64,000 nt of DNA from Diphasiastrum complanatum (lineage: Eukaryota > Streptophyta > Lycopodiopsida > Lycopodiales > Lycopodiaceae), in contig CM055113.1 of NCBI GenBank assembly GCA_029204225.1, positions 30,076,177 to 30,140,176 of the forward strand. Reading direction: 5' to 3'. Shown here in pieces: positions 11,235 through 23,944 of this stretch. The position numbers and the translations under genes were made by a program. The notes below the pieces were generated by a model that saw nothing but the letters and a program-made list of their open reading frames with translations, was not told the origin of the DNA and did no database searches. Position 1 is the first letter of the stretch. Every line of letters begins with the position of its first letter.

Positions 11235-11460
11235 CTCACGACACCCTGTTGCTCGAAATGACCCTCACAGCCTCTCACAGCCTCTCAATGGCTCTCACTG
11301 GCTCTCTCACAGCCCCCCTCTCACAGCCTCTCACTCGGTCTGTGACACAGCCTCTCACAATGCCTCTCTCTCACAGCCTCCCACTGGCTCTCCCTCACAA
11401 CTTCTCACAATGCCTCTCACAGCCTCTCACTGGCTCTCTCGCTGTCTCGTGAGTGCCTAT
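11235..11460. repeat. Degenerate CTCTCACAGCC minisatellite
   Basis: Irregular repeats of about 10-20 bp built on CTCTCACAGCCT and CTCTCACTGG. It starts just upstream of the minus-strand ORF 10911-11234 and would form its 5' leader or promoter region. Confidence 0.8.
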
Positions 11461-11499
11461 TTAACCCCACAGCCTGTTTCCCAATTTGCTTTTGTTGAT

Positions 11500-12015
11500 A
11501 ATCCCATGTGCTACTGTACCTGCCCCATGTATTGCTCCCCCACATGCTGCAGTCCGATTGGGTCCATAGTCTGCTCCTCCACAGTGCCCATGTGACAGTG
11601 TACCTGTCCGGATGTATTGCTCCCCCACATGCTGCACTCCGATTGGGTCCATGGTCTGCTCCTCCACAGTGCCCATGTGCTATTGTACCTACCCCATGTA
11701 TTGCTCCCCCACATGATGCACTCTGATTGGGTCCATGGTCTGCTCCTCCACAGTGCCCATGTGCTATTGTACCTGCCCCATGTGCTGATCCCCCACATGC
11801 TGCACTCCGATTGGGTCCATGGTCTGCTCCTCCACAGTGCCCATGTGCTACTGTACCTGCCCCATGTATTGTTCCCCCACATGCTGCACTCCGATTGGGT
11901 CCGTGGTCTGCTCCCCCACAGTGCCCATGTGACGGTGTACCTGTCCGAATTTGCTGCCCCCCCACATGCTGCACTCCCATTGACCACCAGGTCTGCTCTC
12001 CCACAGTGCCCCCAA
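11500..12015. repeat. 84-bp satellite array, about six copies
   Basis: The marker CCCCCACATG recurs at 11537, 11622, 11706, 11790, 11874 and 11959, so the period is 84-85 bp. Because 84 is divisible by three, long ORFs run through it in several frames; the longest (minus, 11417-12004) has a 28-residue repeat containing HGHCGGADHGPN. The array lies just inside the right terminus of hAT2, where subterminal transposase-binding repeats occur in other DNA transposons. Confidence 0.9.
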
Positions 12016-12110
12016 TACAGTCCCCCTGTACAGTAACATCTTTTTTCTAAACCTTTTTTTTCTTGAATTTTTTACCTACTTTTAGCCTGTTAAAAGGGTT
12101 TTTTTTTTTT

Positions 12111-12235
12111 TTTAATAATAAAAAATATTATTTTTGTGGTGCCGCCCTGGTACCGCTGGTCTGAGGGCGGCACCATAACCGCGGTACCACCATTATGGTA
12201 CCGCGGTACCATAATGGCGGTACCACGTGCCACTA

Positions 12236-12237
<2 letters not shown>
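12111..12237 (-). repeat. hAT2 right terminal inverted repeat with hairpins
   Basis: The end reads CATAGTGGCACG inward from 12237. A perfect 28-bp palindrome lies at 12190-12217 (centre GGTACCGCGGTACC). An 11-bp stem GGTGCCGCCCT pairs with AGGGCGGCACC across about 15 nt near 12138-12174. The inner block 12111-12143 matches the left TIR in inverted orientation. Confidence 0.62.
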
Positions 12238-12304
<67 letters not shown>

Positions 12305-12305
12305 A
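12238..12305. repeat. (TA)n followed by (GA)n microsatellite
   Basis: About 40 bp of TA, then about 27 bp of GA. The GA part corresponds to a GA run inside the copia A LTR (compare 16968-16991, preceded by TTGATA), so the compound repeat marks the join of hAT2 and the truncated copia LTR. Confidence 0.9.
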
Positions 12306-12429
12306 CTTAGGAATAGACTACTAGACTAGCCTACGGCTAGTCACAGCTGGTAATAGTTGTCAATAATAAAGTACATCGTGAACAGTAACTAAGAAGTGTA
12401 ACAATGAAGTTTATCATTGATTTCTAACA
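12279..12429 (-). repeat. Truncated 3' LTR of copia A
   Basis: Begins (minus strand) TGTTAGAAATCAATG at 12429, directly after the polypurine tract at about 12430-12440. It matches the outer half of the LTR at 16827-17116 and ends at the GA run; the other half is missing. Confidence 0.85.
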
Positions 12430-15400
12430 CTCTCCCTCAATGATAAAATTACATTCTTCTATGCCTAAGAGACTACAAAGGTTCTCAAATTTACATTTAC
12501 CTAAAGACTTAGTAAAAATATCAGCCACTTGATCTTCAAATTTACAAAAAACTAGATCAATGGCGCCATCAATTATTTTCTCTCGAACAAAGTGATGGTG
12601 TATCTCGATGTGTTTTGTTCGAGCATGTAGAATTGGGTTTCTGGCAAGATGGATGCAGCTTTTGTTGTCGCAATATACAGTTGTAGCATCCACCTGTGAT
12701 TGACCCAAATCAGTAAGTAGTCTTCGTAGCCATATTACCTCTTGTGTAGCATTGCTAAGTGCACAATACTTAGCTTCTGTTGAAGATAAGGCTACTGTAG
12801 GTTGCTTCTTGCTGCTCCAAGAAATAGCGGCTGTACCATAGCTAAATGTATGACCACTGGTAGATCGTCTATCATCAATATTTCCTGCCCAATCAGCATC
12901 TGTATAACCTACCAACATTAGGGCTTCAGACTGATCATACTTCAAGCCAAAATTTAACGTGCCTCGAACATATCTCAAAATACGTTTAGCAGCTTTCTAG
13001 TGAGTCTGACTAGGTTCTTGCATAAATTGACTTACCACACCAATGTCAAGACGTGTGTGTGTCAAATAGATTAAACTGCCCACTAATTGCCTGTATAAGT
13101 ATGCATCAACTTTCTTGGCTTCATCAAATGCAGAAAGTTTGGTATTGGCCTCCATTGGAGTACTTAGTGACTTGGAATCCTGCATACTTGCTTAGTGTAA
13201 GAATAACATTGTCTTCCTTTTGCCAAACTTCAATACCAAGACAATAATGCATCAACCCTAAATCGCTCGTCAAAGGTATTCAAAAGGTATGATTTGATTT
13301 CATCAATTAAGCCCATATTACTTCCTGTAATAATCAAATCATCGACATAGAGGACAATGAACACTATATCTAAGTTTTTCCTAAGAATGTAAAGATTAGG
13401 ATCAGCATCACTCTTTACCATTCCCCTTCGCTTGAAGTGTTCATCAATGCAAGAGTACCATGCTCATGGTGCTTGCTTCAATCCATATATGGCTTTGTTG
13501 AGTTTACAAACCAAATGATCTCTCCCTAGCTCAACAAACTTGAGGTTGCTCTAAATATACCTTTTCATCCAACACTCCATTAAAAAAAGCAGATTTGACG
13601 TCCATTTGCTGGATTTTCCAACCATAGAAAGCAGAAATTGCAATGATAGAACGAATAGTTTCCATTTTGGCTACAGGTGCGAAGGTCTCCTCAAAGTCTA
13701 TAACCTTCCTGCTGCTCAAAACCCCTTGCAACGTCGTGCCTTGTACTTGTTGAGTTGCCCATCCGCTCCATACTTCATCTTGTAGATCCACTTACATGTG
13801 ATAGGCATCTTACCATTAGGTAGCTCAACCAAGTCCCACGTTTTGTTCTTCGATATAGCCTCCATTTCTGTTTCCATAGCTGCACGCCACTCCTTGTGTT
13901 CCTCTGCTTCATTGAAAGTTTTAGGTTCTTGAGCCGTTAACATGGATACTTAATAGCTTTTGCATCTAGCTTCTTTCGTTTTTCATCAGGCACATGAGCG
14001 TAAGCATCACAACCAAATACTCGTAGATGAGAAACATTAGGTTTCTTTCCAGTAAAAGCTTCGTAAGGTGTCTTACCCTCCACGGACTTCGTAGGACACC
14101 GATTCAAGATATGAGTAGCTGTGTTGCATGCTTCTGCCCAAAAAGTATTTGGCAAACCCTTGCTCTTAAGCATTGCCCTAGCCATCTCCACAATGGATCT
14201 GTTTTTCCGTTCTGCAACTCCATTCTGTTGTGGTGAATAGGGTGCAGTAGTTTGTCACTAATCCCCTTATCCTTGCAAAAATTTATAAACTCTGTTGAAA
14301 GATACTCACCACCACCATCTGATCTGAGAGTCTTAATATACCAATCTGTTTGTGCCTTGGAACTCTCTAAACTTGGCAAAAGCATCAGATTTCTTGCTTA
14401 TGAAATAAATCCAGATATGTCTACTGTAGTCATCAATGAATGTGATGAAATAGTAACAACCACTAATGGACCTAGTTTGTATGGGTCCACACAGATCACT
14501 ATGAACAAGATCAAGAATGCCACTGGTTCTTCTTGCTCCATCTTTGGGAAATCTCTCTCTATGATGTTTTCCCAAAATGCAACCCTCACAAATTTTTCCT
14601 TCAAAAGAGATATCAGGCAATCCAACAACTAGATTACCTCTTTTAAGGATTTGCAAGCTTTGAGCACTAATATGACCAAACCTTTGATGCCAAAGGTCAC
14701 TTCGACTATCAACAGTGCTTACCATAGCTTGAGTAAAAGATCTCGAATTCAATTTGTAGAGTCAATTCCCGTTGACTCTAGCTCCTATAGCAATCACTTT
14801 GTAGTGATTCTCGATGTCTTGACAAGACATTTGTCGCTGTCAAACTCAACCTTGAGTTGTTGATCAGCCATCGTCCCAACAGATAGTAGATTGTTAGCTA
14901 AGCCAAGTAAATATTGCACATTGCTTATCCGCTGTATCTTCCCGCTGGCTAACTTCACTAGTACCACTCCAACTCCTTTAACAGATAGCAATTTGCCATC
15001 GGCTTGTCCAACTTCATCACCATTGTAAGTTTCCTTGAGTTCTGAAAACCACTCTTTCCTTGAAGTCATGTGCTTGGATGCACGACTATCAATGTACCAC
15101 GTATCCTTGGCTTCATCACTTGTCATTAATGCTATAATGAACAATTTTGAACTCTCACCTAGGTTTTGTATCATCGTCATATTGATCATCATCGTATTGA
15201 TGTTGATCAGTATAATTGTCTTCATAATAATAATCATCAAATTGATGTTGATCAGCATAATTGCCCGCTTGCCATTTGTCTTTTCTTTGTTCTATCTCCT
15301 TCTGTTTCTTGAAGCATTCACGCTCCCAGTGGCCAGGTTTGTTGCAATACCTACAATTTCCAGGTTTATTTTGCCTAAAATAGCCGCGTCCTTGACCTCG

Positions 15401-16040
15401 GCCTTGATTCCAATTGCCTCGATTCGGGCCATCATTGGATTGTTCTTGAAATTGTTGAAACGATCCACGATTTGAGTTTCCACCTCTTGATTGGTGTTTT
15501 CCACGACCAAATCTGCCACCACGTCCTCTGACTGCAAGAGCTTGATCAAATCCCCTGTTGTGATGACTCAAGTTCTCTTGACGTTGTTCTTCCTGCAAGA
15601 GCAATCCACCTAACTATTCATAGGTTGGAAGATTTTCCCGTGTGGCTATACTTGTCACAAACATTTAATGTGACTCACTCAAACTATTCAATGTCAATTG
15701 CACGATCTCACGATCCTGAACTCGCTTTCCAACTGCTGCTAATTGGTCACGAATCTCTTTGATCTTCAATAGGTGATCAGCAATAGTTGCACCATCATCC
15801 ATCCGCAATGTGTGCAGCTTCGTCTTCAGGAATAGCACTCGAGATGTGTTTGTGGACTCAAACAATGCCTTCAATGTATCCCATGCTTCTTTTGGTCCTT
15901 CTGAATCTGAAATGTAGGGAATAATTGCATCTCTAACTGATAAGTTGATGACATTTTGTGCTTTCCGTTTTCTCCTGTCAAATGTCCTCTGGCTCTCTTA
16001 GAGTTGCCATTACTAGATAGATGAATCCGGATCAAGAAAT
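12430..16040 (-). pseudogene. copia A gag-pol remnant
   Basis: Domains in order down the minus strand. Gag helix region, about 15960-15665, with ESTNTSRVLFLKTKL. RGG-rich stretch and CCHC knuckle CRYCNKPGHWERECF, about 15600-15160. Protease near 15100, reading WYIDSRASKHMT where the family has DSG. GAG-pre-integrase zinc region LWHQRFGHIS and CEGCILGKHH near 14680-14560. Integrase core VHSDLCGPI, then LRSDGGGEYLS and ILNRCPTKSVEGKTPYEA near 14500-14060. RT with TWDLVELPNGK, QMDVKSAF and LYVDDLIITG near 13870-13330. RNase H with YTDADWAG, SSTEAKY, VYCDNKSCIHLA and KHIEIHHHFVREK at 12978-12424. Several frameshifts and stops split the polyprotein, and the 5' part of gag is short. Not functional. 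Confidence 0.88.
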
Positions 16041-16084
16041 TTACCACACCACAAAACTGTATATTTTTCTGGTTGTACACCTGA

Positions 16085-16320
16085 TATCGGAATGGAGCGC
16101 GGATGTACGACTGCTCAGGATTCTCTTTAACTTGCGCACGTGGATCCGATATTGGACATGCAATATCGGACTGGAGCGCGGATGTACGACTGCTCGAGAT
16201 TCTCTTTAGCTCGCGCGCTTGAATCTGATATTGGTACGAACATGCGATATTGGACTGGAGCGCGGATGTACGACTGCTCGAGTTTCTCTTCAACTAGCGC
16301 ACTTGGATCCGATATTGGTA
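16085..16320 (-). repeat. About 80-bp tandem repeat (three copies) in the copia A leader
   Basis: GAGCGCGGATGTACGACTGC recurs starting at about 16095, 16174 and 16258, each followed by TCTCTTYAR-type sequence and a GATATTGG block. The array lies between the primer site and the gag remnant and has replaced or extended the gag start. Confidence 0.85.
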
Positions 16321-16814
16321 CGGAAATGAAAAATAGAGAGAATATACGGATATGTGGCCGCCTCCTCTTTGCAAAGATTTCGAAGCGAGTGATCGTTCAA
16401 ACAAACAGAGATCAGTAATGTGAAAAGTATGAAGCCTCAAAACTCTGAATGGCAGTACTAGACATTGTCTGGTGTGATTTGCAGTACCCCAAACAAACAA
16501 ATGAGAGATTTCTTGGCACAACTCTCTGACAAATGGCACTTTTCACAAAGACTAAAAAAAAATATTATAAAACTTTTCCCACTCAACAGATTTTCAATCT
16601 GTCTGATGCAGCCCTGGCCTTTCCAATGCCTCCAAGACTGTCTTCGATCCCCACTAATAACTGTGACCTCCAAAACCTGCAAAATACACCAAGAAGGATT
16701 TCTTCCAACCGTTTTTGTCTCTCTATGCTTTCACCTCCTATGAAGGACTTTCTCACTTCATTGCGGAGCTTGTGACAAGTTCTATCCACTGATCAGGCAT
16801 GCAGGACTATCGTA

Positions 16815-16826
16815 GCTCTGATACCA
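16815..16826 (-). other. Primer-binding site of copia A (initiator tRNA-Met type)
   Basis: The minus strand reads TGGTATCAGAGC directly after the 5' LTR end (TTCTTGACA). This is the standard plant copia primer site complementary to the 3' end of initiator tRNA-Met. Confidence 0.93.
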
Positions 16827-17116
16827 TGTCAAGAATCAGATATGTAACATCAAGCATTCACCATAAGCAATCACCAAGTAAGGATGCAGAAGAAGAACAC
16901 GCAATATCACTCTATCACACTAACTTCATACTGAGTGTAAAATGTACATATAAACCCTGAACCTTGATAGAGAGAGAGAGAGAGAGAGAGAACTTAGGAG
17001 TAGACTACTAGACTAGCCTACGGCTAGTTACAGCTGGTAATAGCTGTCAATAATAAAGTACATTGTGAACGGTAACTAAGAAGTGTAACAATGAAGTTTA
17101 TCATTGATTTCTAACA
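16827..17116 (-). repeat. 5' LTR of copia A
   Basis: About 290 bp, minus-strand start TGTTAGAAATC and end CTTGACA (TG...CA). It contains a GA microsatellite at about 16968-16991 and a probable TATA region nearby (TATATGTACATTTTAC on the minus strand). The flank at 17117-17121 is CTCTC, one half of the expected target duplication. Confidence 0.88.
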
Positions 17117-17910
17117 CTCTCATCAGCTAGCCATTGAGACTGGCAGATACAGTGGCACCCCGAGAGATGCTCGGATTTGTAGGATGTGTGATACACACAA
17201 TGTAGAGGATGAGTTTCATTTTCTCTTCAAATGCCCAGCCTACTATGAGATCCGAGGGAGATACTATTGCATGTTTCAAGATCATCCATTCACACTCTCT
17301 GCCTTGATTTTGTAGGAGGACTGGACTGATGATCCAAGAGATGTCAGACCTGCGCATGGCGAGGCTAGACACTAACACCTCCCCCTTGATACCGCTGAAC
17401 ATACAAGAGTGTTTATCCCGTCGGGACAGAGACAGGAGTACTGATTCTAATGGAGAGGCTGAGATTTCGGATGCTTCCATACATAGACGGCAGAGATAGT
17501 GTAGACGACCAGATAGACAGACAGGCCACAGCCTACAGCTTCACGACAGCAGAGACGACACCAACCATACACTCAGAGACAGAGATCCGCAGTTCGCTCA
17601 GTGACAGTGTCACAACATACTATACATCGTCATTTTACAGGCGAAGAGACATCTATTGTACCATGATGATAGACTCTGCTTGTGCCAGTCACTATTTCCT
17701 ATTTCCTATTTTTTTGTAGTCTTGTTTATTTTAAGTGGTAGAGCTTTCATGCTCCCACCATGCATACTTGAAATGTACCTGCTTATTAGTCCTATGTACC
17801 TTAGCGTATGTCATGGACATTAATAAAGATCTCTCTCTCCTCTCTCTCTCTCTCACTTAATAAAAGACATTAATAAAGCTTTCTTTCTTTCTTTCTCTCT
17901 CTCCCTCTCC
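17117..17910 (+). mobile_element. LINE (non-LTR retrotransposon) 3' end
   Basis: The plus strand continues in frame directly from the copia LTR: HQLAIETGRY, then RICRMCDTHNVEDEFHFLF and KCPAYYEIRGRYY. This is the C-terminal Cys-His finger that follows RT in many LINE ORF2 proteins (CxxC...H...CP). The 3' UTR ends in two near-identical tails, GACATTAATAAAG at 17816 and 17866, each followed by a TC/CT-rich run. The RT and endonuclease parts are not in the window; the copia insertion separates them. Confidence 0.72.
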
Positions 17911-20440
17911 CCACTAGCTACAAGACATGGTGAATGGGCCTCAAGACCTCTGCTAGCTAAATCGCTTGTCTTCGGAGTTCTTTTTATTTCTTGCATGAGA
18001 AGTCAAGTTTTTTGCAATATGGATTCTAGGGAATGCTAGTGTAGTCGATCATAAGTAGCTTTTCCATGGCCTCAAAATTTGATGCATGGTTTGTGACACA
18101 ATTTGCATCATGTTATTGACAACCACCTCATCAATAGCGGTGCTACAAGTTGAGATTTGTCCACTCCCCTAAGAAACATGGTGCTCCTTCAAAACGATAC
18201 AAGAATGTTAATGATGTGTCTTTATCATATATATGTCCACCCATCCACCAGGAGGAGCATGTGCAGGAGGCTTTAAGGCCACCCCCCAATAGGAGGACCA
18301 TGAACAGGACCTAGATATATATTATAGTTCATAGTCTAGAATCTAGGTCAAGACTACAGTTGACTCATGTGTCGTGACTCTAAATTCAACATTTGCCATT
18401 AACTGTTCAGCTCATTGGTGACGTGTATAGTTTGATACCAGTTGGCTATTCGGTTTTGACTATTCATTGTTCGCTCGAATGCTATTTGATTTTGCTTTTC
18501 AATGTAAGTTGTAACTTTTAAATTTCGATTCAAACTTCAAACGTTTATCCAATGTACTTAGCTTACTAGACTCTAGTGTAACTGCTCGCTACTTACAACT
18601 TAGTAATTACTACCTACAGGCTACTGATGTGTGATCATTGATGGGAGTATCATGATTCTAATTTTAATTTTTTGTGAACAATGAACACTAATTTAGTTTC
18701 AGCTTTCGGGCTTCAGTTCTTATAAGCAATAACAAACTTTCAAATGCATGCATTCAGTGGCAATCTCATATTGATAAGATTTTTTAGACATTATAGATAT
18801 TACTTGACATGTTTTCTAGCATTACATCAAAAAAAATGCAAAAAAGGGAGGGGCCGGTTCGGAACCACGATTTTGGCCGATTCTTACAATTCTGAACCAG
18901 GTGGAAACACTAGTAGGGCATTGATACAAGCTCAATTTGAGATGCAGCTCTTATTCAGAGTTGATACACAAATGCAATGCACTTGAGTTGAGACAACTCT
19001 ACCAAACCAATGTGGACTTTCAATAGGAGTGAGTGCAATTAAAGGGAAGGATAGGGAATTGTTGCTATAACATGTGACAAGGCAAGGAATCTATGGGCAG
19101 AGCACACTACAGCTGCATTGGTTGTCCAAGAGAATTTTCTCTCAGTAATGTTCAGAGTCATCATTCGAGCCGAATTGGTCCACCTGGTCGCTCATCTCTA
19201 CGAAGAGAACAATTTGTTGTAGCAACAAGTGAGAGAGTAGTTGGTGTTTTGCAACACCCACTTGCACCTTATTCATCATCATCTGGAGAAGGTGGGAAAG
19301 ATTTTGCGAATGAACCAACATTCTTGCATGGTAGTGCTTGATGCCATAGCAATGAAGAGATATTTCTAGCCCTCCATCTTGAGATCAAACAAGGGATGAG
19401 GTCTTGTCACCAGAGCAAAGCTATGGCCAAAGTAGAGAGACCTACTACAAGAGTTGTTGGAGATGATGAGAAGGCAAAGGAGAGGATGATGTTGACAATG
19501 ACAAGGAGGGGAATGCCGCCATGCAGATTGGCACCTTTGGATTGACCTTTTCTGTAGATTCAAAATTTGCAAGTTGTGTTTTTTTGAGAATCTTGAAGTC
19601 AAACTTCAAAATTTCAATGCACTAATCAATTGTTAAAACCGCATAGTTTTCAAAATTCGATATTGAAAATTGAAGTTTTTTATTCTTGTTTTTTGAGCAC
19701 CCATTTTTCATTGCATTTCACCTCACAAAAACCCTCTAAAACAACCTCTTCCAAAAAAATCAAACAGAAATTATATCTGTCACAATGTTCAAAAAACAAA
19801 TTCAAAGAAAATGAGTGTCTTGGTATGCTAGTAACATACCAAGAAGCTATGCAACTAAGAGGTCCTCACCCCAAGAAGCAACCATAGTATGCAACAATTG
19901 TGACCTTTTAGGTTCTTATGACATGATGTTGACTTATAAATCCTCGACGACCAATGGCTTTAAGTCAGTCAAGAATAGTGTTCTACCACGTAGATGGCAC
20001 ACCGCATGTGTCTTTGCACAAAAATATAACGTAACAGCACAAATCCTTCAAAAATCACATTTTGAATCTTTCAAATGTATTTTGTTCGTTATATAGTAAA
20101 AATTCTTCAGTAGTTGTCTGCATTAAGCTTTTATACAATACACAATTTGCAATCTTAAGAAGGATGAATATAAATAATTGGATAAGATCCATTTTAAACT
20201 AATATCCAACAGGCCTCGATTTCTAAGAACAAAAGTTTGTAGTGAGTCCAATGCCTTTGAGCCATGTTTTCATGAAACTTATTTGAAGATGTAGCTTATT
20301 TCACATTACAATCTTTGTTCTATATATTCCTGATTTTGCATCTAAAAAGCATAAAACAAGCAGGAGCTCACACTTGACAACAAAAAGGGTCAACATTCTG
20401 AAAAAGAAAACAATCATCACCAACCACTTCAAAAAAGAAA
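17911..20440. other. No supported gene; probable large intron of the EDR2-like gene
   Basis: AT-rich sequence on the downstream side of EDR2-like exon 2 (minus strand). Several ORFs of 60-93 codons exist (for example 19093-19341) but none shows a known domain, splice-supported neighbours or biased composition. I looked on the minus strand for the next PH-domain exon and did not find it. Confidence 0.4.
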
Positions 20441-20445
20441 TACTG

Positions 20446-20520
20446 CAATCCGGGAAACCCTAACGGGAATTCCCGGATTGCATTCCGGAAAGTCAGCAAT
20501 CCGCGACCCGGATTGCGAAA
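20446..20520 (+). repeat. CpG-rich palindromic repeat, copy 1
   Basis: Starts ATCCGGGAAACCCTAACGGG, followed by the palindrome GGGAATTCCC and further CCGGATTGC words, then an A-rich tail. A diverged copy lies at 21094-21140 in the same orientation. Confidence 0.7.
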
Positions 20521-21089
20521 AAGAAAAAAATTTAAAAAGACTAATGGCCAATTTTTTTTTTTTTAATTTAATACTAAGTTCTAACTAAAGTCTAAAACCT
20601 AATTGAATGGTGGACATTATGGAATGACTACAATCCAAGATATATCATAGTTCAATCAAGCTAATTCTGATAACCAATTCTAAGATGCACGTTCCGTGAA
20701 GTATTTCTGATTTCTGACAGACTAAGGCCTTTCCAAATATTTGCTTTTGAGATCAGAAATCGGTTTTGCTTTTGAAATATCTGCTTTTCCAAAAAAAATC
20801 AGAAATCAGTTTTGAAATGGAGTTCTGATGCCAATGGTTCGCAGATCTACTGATTCCGTTTTCTGTTAGAAAATGATAGAAAGAGTTAGAAGGAGCCTTC
20901 CTTAGACTGGCGGGAATTGTATACTTCTTGTGGAATAGCTAAAACCATCTAAAACCATCTACTGATGTCCAGATTTTTGATGAATGTAGCCTGCAGCCAT
21001 CTGAAACCAAGCAACAGATCTGCATAACAATTGCTTTTTTGATATCCTTTCACATGATACCCATATTGGCAACTTTCCAGAAAAAAAGA

Positions 21090-21145
21090 TTGGGATCCGG
21101 GAAACCCTAACAGGAACTCCTGGATCGCGTTCCGGAACGTGGCCT
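21090..21145 (+). repeat. CpG-rich palindromic repeat, copy 2
   Basis: Starts ATCCGGGAAACCCTAACAGG and keeps the same order of words as 20446-20490 with CpG-to-TpG/CpA type differences (for example CCCGGATTG versus CCTGGATCG). It probably comes from a nonautonomous DNA element. Confidence 0.65.
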
Positions 21146-21600
21146 GCAACTATGGATTGAGCCAAGGTCTCCAAATCTGAAACATTTTTTCCGATTGTAT
21201 CTCTCTAGGAACAATTTAAGTATGAGTGAGGAAAATAAGCTCCAAACCAACTATAAAGCAATGTCCAATGTTGGAGATATTTATTGTGAGAATTCTGATG
21301 CAAAAAATCTATATAGGAAGAAAATTCATACCATATGGAAAGTGTGAACCTCAATATAAGCATACAAAGACTTTCTTTCACATGAGTTCTTTCCAAAAGT
21401 TCAACTTACTCAAATTGTAGAGTAGGTTTGTGATATTGCTACTTTTAAATACTTAATATAAAGTTGAAACCCAAAATTGACTAAAACTAGAAGGCCTGTG
21501 ATTTTATTGTCTCGAATAATCAAAAACATGAAAAAATTTAAACATATCTACTTATCATATATCAATGACAAACTACGATAGTGGAAAAATAAACTCATAC

Positions 21601-23757
<2,157 letters not shown>

Positions 23758-23758
23758 A

Positions 23759-23830
23759 TAGCCTAATAGGTATCGAGTTCGTTACGGCTTCGCTTCACCA
23801 GGTCACGGGTTCGAATCCAGTTAAAGCAAG
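23759..23830 (+). other. tRNA-like sequence (A box and B box), probably a tRNA relic or SINE head
   Basis: A box TAGCCTAATAGG (23759-23770) and B box GGTTCGAATCC (23808-23818) are 49 bp apart, as in tRNA genes. The T-arm pairs in four of five positions. The 7-bp acceptor stem does not pair and no clean anticodon arm was found, so an intact tRNA is not claimed. Confidence 0.4.
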
Positions 23831-23944
23831 AACCCAGACAGGAAGACGATGTAAAATATACTAGCCGAGGTTTCTCTACTCTTCGTGTGGCCAAGATCGA
23901 CGACTTACTTGCACGTTATATTTTCCGCGCGCCTAGTTGGAATC

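Larger units (their letters stand above)
5175..12237 (+). mobile_element. hAT-type DNA transposon (hAT2), both ends visible, TA repeats on both sides
   Basis: The left end starts CATAGATCCAGCGG at 5175; the right end read inward starts CATAGTGGCACG at 12237. Both flanks are TA microsatellite (5125-5174 and 12238-12278). About 60-120 bp inward both ends share GCGGYACCACAA followed by an AT-rich stretch reading TATTTTTTATTATT, in inverted orientation. Inside are a damaged transposase gene (plus), a minus-strand coiled-coil ORF, two satellite arrays and a copia scrap. The length of about 7.06 kb is large for a hAT element. It is probably immobile because its transposase gene is broken. Confidence 0.62.
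12279..17116 (-). mobile_element. Ty1/copia LTR retrotransposon A, 3' LTR truncated
   Basis: The minus-strand order is 5' LTR, tRNA-Met primer site, gag, protease, integrase, RT, RNase H, polypurine tract (GAGGGAGAG) and 3' LTR, which is the Ty1/copia order. The LTRs start TGTTAGAAATC on the minus strand. The 3' LTR keeps only its first 150 bp or so and stops in the GA microsatellite. In the shared non-repeat part I count about five mismatches in roughly 125 bp. The element lies in a LINE. Confidence 0.88.

Noticed and set aside
11500-12015. CRISPR-like array
   Set aside because: The 84-bp units are contiguous without unique spacers, and the DNA is eukaryotic; it is a tandem satellite.
23759-23830. 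Intact tRNA gene
   Set aside because: The boxes are present but the acceptor stem does not pair and the anticodon arm is unclear; kept only as a tRNA-like sequence.
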